In this document: piece after piece, positions 34,800 through 45,791 of the stretch
How positions within the stretch are numbered: position 1 is the first letter of the stretch
How the letters are laid out: every line of letters begins with the position of its first letter
Origin: Morella rubra
Lineage: Eukaryota; Streptophyta; Magnoliopsida; Fagales; Myricaceae
DNA: 64,000 nt
Direction: 5' to 3'
Assembly: GCA_003952965.2 (NCBI GenBank)
Contig: RXIC02000422.1
Coordinates: 132,310-196,309 of the forward strand
Notes under the pieces: model-generated
Database searches by the model: none
Told to the model about the DNA's origin: nothing
What the model saw: only the letters and a program-made list of their open reading frames with translations
Program-made: the position numbers and the translations under genes

Positions 34800-37080
34800 T
34801 TTTTGCTTTTTCTATTTTTTCTTTTTCTTTTCTTTTTTATATCATAACCCTTACGATTTCACCTCACCTTTTAAAAAAATTAAACTAAATAAATCACCTG
34901 GCCAACCATATTTTTTCTGTGGCTTTACAGACAACGATTTCGATTTATGTAAATTCTTTTTTTTTTTTCCCCCTCAAATCTCCCTCGCACTCAATTTTTT
35001 TTTTTTTTTTCACTCGTTCAGCTGTCAATTTCAATTAAGGGGGGACAATTATATTGTTTTCTTTATTAATGTTAGGTAGAAAAGAATTCCTTCCTTTCAA
35101 TATTCAGTAAGGTCTTTCTTTCCTCTAGTTAATACTAAGATATTATTGTTGATTTCACACTGACTCGTTGATTAGAAGCATTAATAAATGTATAACATAT
35201 AATATTACTAATGTTTAATGTCTATGGTTTTTATTTTAGTATTCATTGAATTGTTATAATATACCATTAATTTATTAGAACAAGTCTTTATTTTACATTC
35301 ATGTTAGATAGATTTTAGAAATATTTTCTACAAAATGTTTAGTTTAAAACATCTTAGATTAATCGAAATATAATTTTCCAGGTTTCTTAGAAAATTTTAA
35401 TTTGTATAATAATATGAGCAAGTCCAAGACAATTGATGCAATTTTTCAAGAAAATGGATGGTTATCCAAGTTGCAAAGTGTCTACCAGCTTGACTTATAA
35501 TCATTAAACAATAAGTCCACTAGAGCAAGAGTAACATGTCTGTAAGATTCTAATATTTCTATTCTATAACGTGATCTAGGTTGTCCTCAAGAGATCGACA
35601 TTGGTAATTATATTACCCTATGAGAATGAATACTCAGAAAAACATATATATTTTGATTTGATGATATTAATTAATAAACAAGATAGATACATGATTAAAT
35701 GTGCTGAAAGTCGTAGTTTAATCGAGTCCCTTTGGAGCCAAAGTTCAATTTAGGATAGGACTAATACTTGAAGAAGATTAATTGTAACGCAGCGGACTCA
35801 ATCCTGTCTCCACCAAGTAGCTAGCTGAAAGCGGCCGAGCTCATCCCGTCTTCACGGGAAGATTTTTGTCGCCGTGACGTTTTGTTTCTGTATTTGATCC
35901 AACCTTCAAAATGCCTTCAAGTCGTACAAATCGCGCGCGCCTCTTCTTAGTTCATACTTTTCGTTCAGAAATGTTTTGGCGAGATGTCAAGCTAATTAAT
36001 GTGATACCGCGCAGAACTTTGAAACGTTACGACTCACGGTAAGTTTGACCTATTCGCCAGCGATTTCTTGTTGGCCTCTAAAACGAGTTGTATTCTAATC
36101 AAGATCAGAGAAAAATGTCAGAGTGTAGGCGAAAATAAACGAATGAGTTATTATAAAGTCATTTTTAGCCACTGGACTCATATACTTTGACCATTAGAAC
36201 TCTAATAGTCATTAAAGCAAGTTTGTTTGGAGAAAAATTCACTGAAGAGAAGATTCGGAGCTCTGGATCAACCACTTGGTGCAAGTTCAAATGGGTCATT
36301 TAAATTGCTTCAATTGCGTCTTATAAGTTTAGCAAAGGTTTAGTCATATTCAAATCACTGATTGTAAGTGTTGATTCTCTAGTATTGAATTGGTTAAGTA
36401 GCGTGGTGCCTGAAGTGGGTTTTCCCAAGTGAAGAGTTCGTTTTCTATTTCGTAAACAATTGCTTGTCTTCTGTGTGTGTGATTGTTTGCTATCTTTACC
36501 TCTTTTAATTAATTACTTGTTGAGTGTATGAATTAGCTAACTTCGAATCTTAGAAAATTGGGTGTAAATCTTGGTTAAAAGAATATAGATTGCAAATGTT
36601 GAGTCATTTTCAAGATTGATCACTACTGTCCAAAACGTACACGATGACCAACGACGGTTCAATTACGTTGCGGAAGACGCAAATTTATGACGCAAAAATT
36701 ATAAGCTTGAGAAACAGGAGGGTGAAAAGCATTAAATGCATTTATATATACCAGGGAAGAAATTAGTCATTCACGTGTAGGACTTCCGCAGAAGATTAAC
36801 TTATATAAAAAGAGAATGGATAAGCTATCGCGTCGTGGGTGCTCGATATTTCCATGCATTCTCACTCAGAATTTAAGCCATGACACCTCAAGTCCACGTA
36901 GGTACGTACTAATATTGAAAACTGCCAGAAAAATGTTGGCCTTTCCCACTGTCGGTCCATTCAGGTCAGTGAACAAGAAATAATTCGCTTTTGATGTTTT
37001 CATGCCAAGGTAATTTTCTGTCAAAAGCTCTCTTTCTGATGTTTTCACTACAACGCCGGTCGCGGAAAGCAGCCACTGCT
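34800..37080. repeat. Inverted repeat, right arm
   Basis: Reverse complement of 20110-22045, upstream of gene 3 instead of gene 1, although both genes point the same way. Small indels separate the arms. No gene is supported inside. 35480-35840 is extra relative to the left arm. Confidence 0.9.
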
Positions 37081-37109
37081 TTCACACACACACACACATA
37101 TATATATAT

Positions 37110-38500
37110 ATACCAAAGCTTCTAAACGGAAGACTAGATAGTTGACTTGAAAAGGAAGAAAGCGAGGGGAAGAGAGTTTTGTTGGCATTTGTGCACAATT
37201 GAGATTTTGATGATTTCAATAAATGGATCAAGTTTATAAAACGGACATCTTCAAAGACAAAGACGTTTTGATGAAAGAGCCAAAGACTTGAAGAAAGAAG
37301 ATCAAGAAGATGCAAGGAGCTCAAAAGTGAAGTTTCAAGACCTTAGGGTATAAACCTTGTAACTCTTAGTTTCACTTTTGACAAGGATTTGAATCACACT
37401 TGCATATCTTTCAAAACGTGCATAAACCGTTTTACCTTTTGTTTGAAAGATTAAAATATTTTTAAAGGTTTCAAAACACCCAAATCAAACTCTCAAACCT
37501 TTCTTATACTTATGGGAAGTAAGTCTTTAAAATTGGGTGTTTCAAAGAGGTCAAAAACGTGGTTTTAATTGAACCGGATCATGTGCTTAAGTTGAGGAGG
37601 TCGACCGGTTTTGACCTTGGTATAGCGGTCGACCGATTTTGAAATAGATCCGTTGAGCTTCTGACAATATGACCGTTGGTAACGGTAACTTGAAGCGGTC
37701 GACCGGTTCATGTAGCGGTCGACCGGCTCGTTTTACAGATGACTCTCAACGGCTATAAACGGCTAGTTTTCATATGTGGCCTATAAATACACCTTCATAA
37801 CGTCCAAAATAAATACACAACGACCACATATCATTTAGATCACTTGAGAAATATTCCAAACCTTCATATTCTATATTTCTCATATCATTCACACAAAACA
37901 CACTTTCATATCCTTGTCTTTGTGTGAATCAAGAGATAGAGCTTTCCAATTTCATATCCACTCTTTGAGAGAGTTTATTCTTCAATCTTCATATCCAAAA
38001 GAGGTGATTCCTTTAGTGAGGTTGTTCACTAAAGAAGAAGCTTAGAGAGGGTATATCTCAAGCTTGGTTAGGTTGTGAGTGGTGAGCCCGAAAAACCACT
38101 TGGGTGGGTTTGAGTGTTAAGCCCGGGAAAACACTTGTACGGTTCTCTAGCACCCGGAAGCTAGTGTGTACACTATTTGAAGATAGTGGGAAAACCTCAA
38201 GGCTCGGTGAAGGAGCTTGAGGGGTGGATGTAGGCGGGTTTGCCGAACCACCTAAAAATCACGTGTTTGCTTCTCTATCCTACTCTTTACATTTAGCACT
38301 TATTTCTTATCGCATCTATATACTTGTGCTAAATTAGTCTTTACTTTGCAAACACGATTTTGGGGGTTAAAAGCGAAAAAATTTGGAAACCCAATTCACC
38401 CCCCCTCTTGGGTTGCCTTAATCTAGGACTCACAAGTTTATAGTGCAAACGTGCCATAGATGAAAGAAAGAGCAGCAGATATATTAAAGCAATATTTGAC
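37110..38500. repeat. Direct repeat bordering the inverted arm, right copy (split by LTR)
   Basis: 37110-37179 and 38435-38500 together match 34655-34790. The interruption is the solo LTR at 37180-38434, so the duplication came before the LTR insertion. Confidence 0.85.
37180..38434 (+). mobile_element. Solo LTR, 1,255 bases
   Basis: Begins TGTTGGCATT, ends ACTCACA, and is flanked by the 5-base duplication AGTTT (37175-37179 and 38435-38439). The insertion site is confirmed by the uninterrupted paralogous sequence at 34655-34790. It contains four copies of the palindrome GGTCGACC within 37605-37725. Decayed copies of the same LTR lie in reverse at 52318-53333, 55290-56190 and 57950-60310. 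Those copies are preceded by a purine-rich tract and TTTGATGACAA-type sequence, which points to a copia-type element. Confidence 0.93.
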
Positions 38501-38600
38501 CCCCTAATGAAAGGGCAAGCTGCGTTGAACCAGCAATTGGCAATGAAAGCCTGTCAAACTGGTATCCACTTGTAAATGGTCTATAGATAAAAAATAATTA
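38498..38600 (-). repeat. Stray copy of the hAT-internal repeat core
   Basis: Its reverse complement matches the core of 7320-7405 and 8519-8604 in the hAT element: GACCATTTACAAGTGGATACC on one side and GGGGGTC on the other, with scattered substitutions. It directly follows the split direct repeat. Its origin is unknown. Confidence 0.75.
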
Positions 38601-38895
38601 ACTTATACAGAAATTAATGACTTAATGTAAAACCAGCCATGTAGGTGGTAATGCATGAGTACAGAAACTTAAAACCGTCCAATATGGCGGTATGCATGTT
38701 GCAGAGATATCGTAAAGAGATAAAGATAACTTAAAACTTGCAATTTACTTCAAAGACTTGGAAAATGTTTACATAATTGACTAAGATTTGGAAAATACTT
38801 ACAAAATTGAAGAAACAAGCAAGACTTGGTTGCATACATGGTTTACTCAAGACTTAGAAAAGATAGAAAGACTTGGGATACTAGAGTTGCTATCT

Positions 38896-38896
<1 letters not shown>

Positions 38897-38935
<39 letters not shown>
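38897..38935. repeat. (GA)n microsatellite
   Basis: Perfect AG dinucleotide run. Confidence 0.9.
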
Positions 38936-38939
<4 letters not shown>

Positions 38940-39174
38940 AACTTTAGAAATCCATAAGGGAATTCCTATTACAACAGACTTAGAATTCTGGTTTTAAAGG
39001 CAGAAGAGTGACTGTAGAATCACGCGGATATTGTGTAATCATGCGTGTTGTGACTAATAATGGCTTGGCTGCTTTTACTATTGACTTTTGCTGTTCATGA
39101 CCAGTTGTTTGTCGAAGGTGACTTTCGGCTGACTTTGTCTTGACTTGTCGGTGAAGATGTGGAGCTACATAGCG

Positions 39175-39429
39175 TCAAAAATCTTCACTGAGATCATAGA
39201 CATCAAAAGGATCCTGACTGTCTTGAAACACGGGGTTCAAATAGTTAGGCTTTACTTGACTTGTAAAGGACGAGTGGGATGAGGCTGGAGAGTGCTCATC
39301 GTTGTCTTGACTGCTAATTTGACTGACTTGTAATTGGAGCTGTTGACATAGATCTTGAAGATCTTCTTTGGTTTTGACTTTGGCCATGGCAGAAACCACA
39401 GTTGTTTGGAGATTGGCTTTATTAGCCAT
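39175..39429 (-). pseudogene. Small ORF at the end of the pararetroviral segment
   Basis: 84 residues starting MANKANLQTTVV, with a Lys/Glu/Gln-rich middle (KVKTKEDLQDLCQQLQLQV) likely to form a coiled coil and an acidic end. Probably the continuation of the viral segment. No domain assigned. Confidence 0.35.
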
Positions 39430-39444
39430 GGACTGGGAAATTTC

Positions 39445-39975
39445 CTATTGAGGAGGAAATTCTGCTCTGACTTGAGAGATGATGCGATCAAACTGAAATT
39501 TGTCCCACCATTTAAAATAAAATCTACGAGTGTAGACGTTGTTACTTATTTGATATTCCCATTTGAGAAGCCAATGAATCTTGTATTTTCTTGAAAATAG
39601 GGATATCAAGGGAAATTGACTGTGATGGTGGTTAACTTTGTGACTTGTTGAGTAGACTTTCATGGCTTCAAGAAGAGGAGAAGGGAAAATTTCGGGAATG
39701 GAGCTGAACATTTGCCACCAATGGTGAAACCAAGATGGAAATTGACTTGAGAATTTACTATTAAAGTTAAGGAACCAAGAATGAGTGAAAGTCTCATTTT
39801 GGTAGAAAATTACTTTGGTCCATGCTTCAGTATAATCATAATAACTGAAGTGTGGATGACCATGGAGTTCTTGTAATTCAGAGGGATGTGATCCCCATTC
39901 TTCGCAAGAAAGAATTTTGACTATGAATAACTTGTGAAAAATGCCTTTTTTTCTGGGATGGATCAAATCGATCAA
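39445..39975 (-). pseudogene. Pararetrovirus-associated ORF of unknown role
   Basis: A 176-residue frame rich in Trp, His and Phe (SCEEWGSHPSELQELHGHPH, YYDYTEAWTKV, HWLLKWEYQISN, FYFKWWDKFQF). It follows the same strand and order as the reverse transcriptase fragment. It may belong to the same viral polyprotein, but I do not recognise a named domain. Confidence 0.45.
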
Positions 39976-40209
39976 GAATGAGATCGATTTTAACTGAACC
40001 AGTGTTGATTAGGATAGCTTTATAAAAGCTAATTGACTTGGATGGATGATTTGAGATGAAATGCCATCTTGGTGGCTAATAAGCTTGAACCAGATCAATG
40101 ACTTGCATTTTTTGAAGTAGTTCTTTATCTTGCTGATTACCATTGAAAGTTGTTACTTGATGAGGATCGAGCAAATGATCATGACATGGCTTGATATGGA
40201 ATATTTGAC

Positions 40210-40620
40210 TTATGTATGATTTACATGAAAACACAGAAGTGTTTTTGGGAATATAAGGAACTTTACTTTGTAGTCTCTTTTCCGGGGACTGGGTCGTATT
40301 GGTAGTCTTAAAGGAGACTGGGCCGGAGACAATGCCTTAAGTACTTGGTAAGGGGTACTTGCAGAGGCTAAGGCTGAATAGGAAGGTTGACCTATTTTGT
40401 TAACTATGGCAAGAGAAGACTGGGGTCGGACTCTAGCTATGGGTGACGGTTTAGGTACTTTGCCTAAGACACAAAACTGATTAACATTATTTGCAGGTTG
40501 ACTAGGGGATGAATCACAGGTTACTACATGACCTGGTTGGAGGACAATATGTCCGGGAGATAACTTTGGTGGTGGTGTTGACTTGGTTGAATTGGGTGTG
40601 ACTTTCTGTTTGAGAATGCC
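40210..40620 (-). pseudogene. Pro/Ser-rich ORF joined to the RNase H start
   Basis: The 233-residue frame 40210-40911 runs from the reverse transcriptase connection into the RNase H start and then changes to a Pro/Ser-rich sequence (PPPKLSPGHIVLQPG) without the rest of RNase H. This looks like an internal deletion that fused two parts of the polyprotein. The function of the second part is not recognised. Confidence 0.55.
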
Positions 40621-41700
40621 GCCATAACCAATGTCGGAGGCATCTGTTTCAACAATTTTGAAAGAATTAGGAGAAGGAATGCCAAGACAAGGGAGTGTCT
40701 TAACATGTGACTTGATGAGCTGGACAATGGCAGTGTGCTCTTTGGTCCAGGGAGAAGGATTCTTCTGGAGACGATAAAAAAGAAGTTTACATTGATGTCG
40801 CAGATTCTGATAGAATTCAGCAACATAATTGAGGGATCCTAGAAATCTTTGGAGCTGGCTTTTGTCTAGGATAACATCTGGAAATTTGTCAGCAAATTGA
40901 ATAGCCTTCAATTGGCTGAATTTGACCTTGGTATATATTGAAACCTAAAAATCTGACTTTGGTTTGGAATAGCTTGATCTTAGGGGCTGAGACCACTAAG
41001 CCGTTTGACTTAACAATATGGAGAAATTTATTGAGATGTTTTCAATGTTCTTCTATGGATCTAGAGAAAACTAGGACATCATCAATATAAACTATTGTGA
41101 AATGACTAAAAGGATTGAAAATATCATTCATGATATTTTGGAATTCACTTGGAGCATTTTTCAAACCAAAGGGCATTATATTCCATTCGTAATGTCCAAA
41201 AGGAGTGGCGAATGAAGTTTTATACTTGTCTGACTCATGAACTTGGGTTTGCCATAATCCACTTTTCATGTCGAATTTACTAAAAACAGTGGCTTCTGAA
41301 AGGCGACCTATGAGATCCCGTTTATCAGGGATAGGATACCTAATCCATTGGAGGACTTTGTTCAGAGGCTTGTAGTTGATGACTAACCTGGGGGTTCCTC
41401 TTTATATTTCAGCATTTTTGTAGACATAGAAAGCAGAACTAGACTAAGGAGATTTACTATGACAAATGATTCCTTTACTTAAAAGATCATGGATTTCTTT
41501 CTTGCAGAATTCTATCATTTCTTGATTCATTTGAATCGGGCGAGCTTTTGTGGGAATATTTTTCTCACTAAACTCTAGAACATATGGGAGTTTGACTATG
41601 TGTTGCTTTTGATGCCAGAAAGCATTGGGTAAGTCAGAGCAGACTTGTTGTTCGAACTTAACCTGAAAGGACTTAATCTGAGATTGAAGATTTTGACTTA
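40600..41700 (-). pseudogene. Pararetroviral reverse transcriptase / RNase H fragment
   Basis: The palm motif VYIDDVLVFS is visible near 41060-41095 (YIDD at 41078-41089), preceded by MPFGLKNAPSEFQNIM. The ORF 41042-41269 ends at an in-frame stop. Another frame (from 40911) carries the connection region and the start of RNase H (KIVETDASDIGYGG, about 40620-40660). Upstream, to about 41700, more of the domain is present with stops. The Asp-rich YIDD context and this start of RNase H resemble the pararetrovirus/gypsy group, not copia. Confidence 0.75.
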
Positions 41701-41807
41701 AGAGTTGGTGCTCAATCCTTTTGAATTTGATTTCTTCCTCCGTTTTATTAGTGATATGAACCCGGTCGCTAATGTGTTTCTATTTTGCGGAGTGTATATG
41801 GCGATCG

Positions 41808-42020
41808 TTAGCCGACAATATTTTTTTTTTTTGAAAAGGAGTTTTTGGCAACGCTTTCTACTTTATTGTTGGCGATGGCCTGGTTTTGTAGACCAAATCT
41901 TCGACATTCACATAAGTTGCGAGTGTCTTTGTCGTAAAAATTAAAGAAAACGTCGTGAGTCCACTGATGTGTTGAACAAGAAGATGATGAAGAGACTCTT
42001 TGAGTGCTATTAGATGCCAT
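41808..42020 (-). pseudogene. Truncated TIR relic 2
   Basis: The ATG is at 42018-42020. The Ser-rich leader and WTHDVFFNFYDKDTR are followed by the same foreign tail as relic 1 (LCECRRFGLQNQA). Upstream there is a TATA-like run near 42101-42112. It could at most encode a peptide of about 70 residues, without a TIR fold. Confidence 0.85.
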
Positions 42021-44002
42021 TGAAGACTTGCAAGCTTGAGTAAGATAATGCTTATTGCAGACTAAGAATGGCAAACTTGTTGAAGGTAATTGCTAGCTAG
42101 CTATATATATATATATGTATATGTTAGCAACGCATTCCCTGCTTCCCGCGTTGTAGTGAAAACATCAGAAAGAGAGCTTTTGACAGAAATTACCCTGGTG
42201 AAAAGTCAAAAGCGAATTATTTCTTCAAAAGCGAATTATTTCTTGTTCACTGATTTGCCGAAGTCCTTCATGTAAATGACTTTCTTCCCTGGTATAAATA
42301 AATGTATTTAATGCTTTTGACCCTCCTGTTTCTCAAGCTTATAATTTTATGCCTCCTGTTTCTCAAGCTTATAATTTGCCTTCATAAATTTGGGTCTTCC
42401 GCAACGTAATTTATCGGTCGTTTGTTCATCTTGTATTAGATTCTTACATAGCTAAAGCAATATGAGCTATTGTAATAAAAATAAAGTCAACTCTCTTGTA
42501 ATGTCATCTTTACAAAAGTGAGTACATAAATTTGTTCTGTAAGTTGAGCTTTCTCATAATGGATGTAGGTCTATGGACTGAAATCTTATGTCTCTTTATC
42601 TATTTTCTCTCTCTTAGTCTAAATATCTTTTCTTTTATATTTAATTTTAATATCAGGTACGTGTTTTTTTTTTTTTTGGATAATTGGTAAGTATATTGAT
42701 TCCGAAAAAGTTATACAAGATGGGCCTAACCCAGGTAATAAAAAAAACCTAATGCCTCTCGACAAGGAAAAGCTCAAAATACAGCACTAGAACATAAGAC
42801 TTCACAAGAGGTGTAACTCGACCAAACGAAACTTAAACACTCAAAATCTCCCTCATTGGGGTGTATCTCAAACTAAAGTAACCTATGCCCTCAACATGGG
42901 CGGCGTATCACCCCCTCAACATCAGGTACGTGTTGCACAAGTAGTAAATCTTGAAAATGACTCAAAATTTGCAACCAATTGAGGAGTGACACAACCTTTG
43001 TAATTGTTGACAACCAAATCCTGATTGAAACAGCATAATATCTTCAACTGGATGTCCATATTGTTAACCCAAATAAACCACCTTTTTTGGTAACCCAAAT
43101 AAACCGGATGATTTATCCGTCGTTGGTCACCTTTTTCGGTGTATATATAGTGTTGATTTCCAGCTCGTATTAATTCGAGAAAACAGTTTAACCCAATATT
43201 GTTGACTAGGAGCACAACCTTTATTGGCCGAGGACTTGAATGTTTTATACTCCTAGTTCTGTTTCTAGTCAACCTTCTTCTTTCTAGTCTGAAGAATAGG
43301 AAGAAACGATAGCAGAGTAAATAGGTAAGTTTGCACGACAGGCCATGTAGAAACTTTGGAAGACCGGCACATTTTGGTCTCTCAAGTCTACCTTGTGATC
43401 TAATTAATACATTTTGGTCTCTTCTATAACGTGTTTAACCAGTCAACTATATGCTTTGTCAATATTCACAAAATTCTACCTTCATGACTCTAAAAGTCTT
43501 GGAATTGAAGCCCCACCATTAGAAAGAACTCCAAAATTTCCGGATCATCGATCAAGATCAATGAGTACTACATAAGCATTGAATTCTATGCTTTGTCAAT
43601 ATTCACAAAATTCTACTTCATGATACTAAAAGTCTTGGAATTGAAGCGCCACCATTAAAACGAACTCCAAAATTTCCCGATTGTCAGGATCAATGAGAAC
43701 GCATACATAAAAGCCATTGAATTATGAGTGAGAAATATGCCTAGAAATATCACGTAGCGAATGACTTTTTTAGATTTTCTTTTGAAATATGTCAGAAGAT
43801 TTTGAGAAAGTCTGGCCTACGCGTGAATGACTTTCTTCCCTGGAATGATATGGGGGCATGATTAAGCAGAACAGATAAGACTGGATGGTACGTCCTAAGT
43901 CGTGGAAATACACCTCTTTATTCCATATTTTATATCCTAGCTCCCTAGAATATGCTACTGCTAAAATACGGAATAATTGAAATCTTAAAACAAAATATTA
44001 CG

Positions 44003-44557
44003 TGCTGGATAAAGAAATATTGGCCCAACTGGCCTCGTCCAGCCCAAACGGAACACTGAAAAGCTACAGGTTGAAAGGAAGTATACGCCTGGTGGGACTC
44101 AGCTTACAGAGCCATGACCCATCCGTCGAAAGGGGCCTTAGCGTGTCCGACGCCTCTCTCGAAATTTGCCCAATCACTCAGAAGTCTCAGTAAGAGGCCC
44201 TCTTTTTCACCTGCAGACGCAACAGGAGAGGCATCCTGAAGAGAGACTTTTCTGCCATGTTGGGACGTTGGGTCTTATTAGCTACAAAAGCAAGTTCCGC
44301 GCACCGCAAGTTTCGTGTACCGCAAGGAAAGACGCAGTATCGGCTTCCTACGGTCCTATAAAAACCCCAGGTACACAATTCTAAAACATACATTGAAACT
44401 ACTTCACAAGTTAGCTTCCACCAACACTGACTTAGAGACTCACCCCACGGGAAACTTCGTTCATCTCGCTTCATCTTGCAGGTCTGATTACCTGGAAGAA
44501 AGCTTGGTACTGGCTTATCACTAATCTGTTGAATCGGATAAAAATCCAACATCATCA
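44003..44557 (+). mobile_element. Solo LTR, 555 bases
   Basis: Starts TGCTGGATAA and ends CATCATCA. TTACG (43998-44002) and TTATG (44558-44562) form a 5-base target-site duplication with one change. The paralogous empty site near 25220-25232 has AAATATTATGTATG, confirming the insertion and the original TTATG. A TATA-like CCTATAAAAACC near 44354 suggests plus orientation. Family unassigned. Confidence 0.85.
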
Positions 44558-44562
44558 TTATG

Positions 44563-45260
44563 TATGGATGATATGAACGCCCTAAATAATAATTTTTGAA
44601 CAGCAAACAAAAGAAGCTAATACTCACAAAAGCATATGAGATTACATGAATGAAGAGTAAAACTTTAGGACAAGATCGGTATAAGCAAAAAAAAACAGTT
44701 AACTAGTTTCTGTGCTTTCCCTCTACTGCTTTCTTCAGATGTTCGTAGCTTGTGGCATTACATCTTCTAGTGTTTCATATTTCACAATCACCACGTGCTA
44801 GTGAAAATGATGATTTTTTTCTTATTATTTTTAAAGCAAGCGGTAATCATTTTTAAGCTAGGGTCATACAAAACCCTTATAAACATGGTTCAATGGGCCA
44901 GATATTGGACTACACGGCTCAAGGCCTACAGAAATAGAAGAACTCGAAGTCCAATATTCCTAACCAAGACCAATGGCCCTGACTAACAGGGAGACACCAA
45001 AAGCAATAATGTCGTTCCCCGAAGGAGAGGCTGCACCTCAATCCCATTTACTGTTTCAATCTCGTCCAAAAGTTTTGGACCGATGTAGCGGACTCAACAG
45101 AACACGCAAGAACACCCAACGAAAGTTTAGAAGGTAGTCTGGAACACATTGGGTTAGTACAGGCGCTCTCAAATGTTGAGAGTTATGATTATCGGTTTCT
45201 ATGATTTCATTTAAGTATCGAGCTCTCAAATGTTGAGAGTTATGATTGTAAGTTTCTACA
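44563..45260. other. TNL 3'-flank module, copy in segmental duplication 2
   Basis: Matches 25230-25930 and partly 15600-15690. No gene is visible. Confidence 0.6.
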
Positions 45261-45261
45261 T

Positions 45262-45791
45262 TTTATTTTTTATTTTTTTATTTTTTCTGAGAAAGATGTC
45301 ATTTCATCGATAAAAAGAATCTAGAGCTTAGAAAAGGTCACAGGTGACAATGTCACTAGGAATGAGGTCTAGATTACAAAAGCCAGCGAAATGACTAGAA
45401 GACGCCCACTTAGCCAGTAGGTGGGCCTGCATATTGGCACAACGAGGGATCCAACAAATGTACCAATTAGGGAAAGCAGAAAATAAAGCACGTAAAGGCA
45501 AGATCAGGGCTTCAATTTTCCAGCAAGGGATTTGGTCAGATTGGATTAGATCTTTCCAAAGCTGCTGGGAGTCGGTATCAAAAATCACAAAGCCTAGTTT
45601 CGATCTCGAGCGAGCTCAGCAGCTCGAACAGCAGCCAAAGTTTCACCAAACAATGGGTCCTTGGCCTGAGAATGTTCCGTATACACAGTACAGAATTAGA
45701 GGTGTCTCGACAAGAGATGGTCAAGTACAATCCATTAGGACGAATCGCAACTTCGAAATTAATCTTGATCCAGCTGGGGGTGGGGGAGTCA
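45262..45791 (-). mobile_element. LINE retrotransposon 3' end: RNase H domain and A-rich tail
   Basis: On the minus strand, 45600-45791 encodes WIKINFEVAIR and, in a shifted frame, LAAVRAAELARDR. The ORF 45328-45588 continues FDTDSQQLWKDL and NWYICWIPRCANMQAHLLAK. This is the RNase H-like (RVT_3) domain of plant LINEs. An A/T-rich tail follows at 45262-45290 (T-rich on the plus strand). It is cut at 45791 by the copia element. The missing upstream part resumes at 51046. Confidence 0.85.

Larger units (their letters stand above)
39175..41700 (-). mobile_element. Endogenous pararetrovirus-like segment, truncated
   Basis: An old, integrated fragment of a Caulimoviridae-type plant pararetrovirus. 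It holds part of a reverse transcriptase, the start of RNase H and further ORFs downstream, all on the minus strand and all interrupted. No LTR-like ends or target-site duplication are visible. It stops abruptly at 41700-41735 against the segmental duplication. Stops and missing parts mean no functional polyprotein is encoded. Assignment to a genus is not possible by eye. Confidence 0.75.
41735..45260. repeat. Segmental duplication, copy 2
   Basis: Direct copy of 22440-25990, carrying TIR relic 2, its promoter and a TNL 3'-flank module. It contains the solo LTR 44003-44557 that copy 1 lacks. A LINE tail begins where the similarity ends. Confidence 0.9.

Noticed and set aside
34753..35079. 108-residue Phe-rich ORF on the plus strand
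   Set aside because: It is driven by T-rich runs and lies in a non-coding inverted-repeat arm; the left arm does not preserve the frame.
44166..44627. ORFs of 72-146 residues on both strands
   Set aside because: They fall within or across the end of the solo LTR at 44003-44557 and show no domain.
45600..45791. On the plus strand, a reading resembling the VPYT motif of RIN4-like (NOI) immune regulators
   Set aside because: The minus strand of the same bases encodes a LINE RNase H domain that continues into 45328-45588. The plus-strand peptide has wrong motif spacing and is a shadow.
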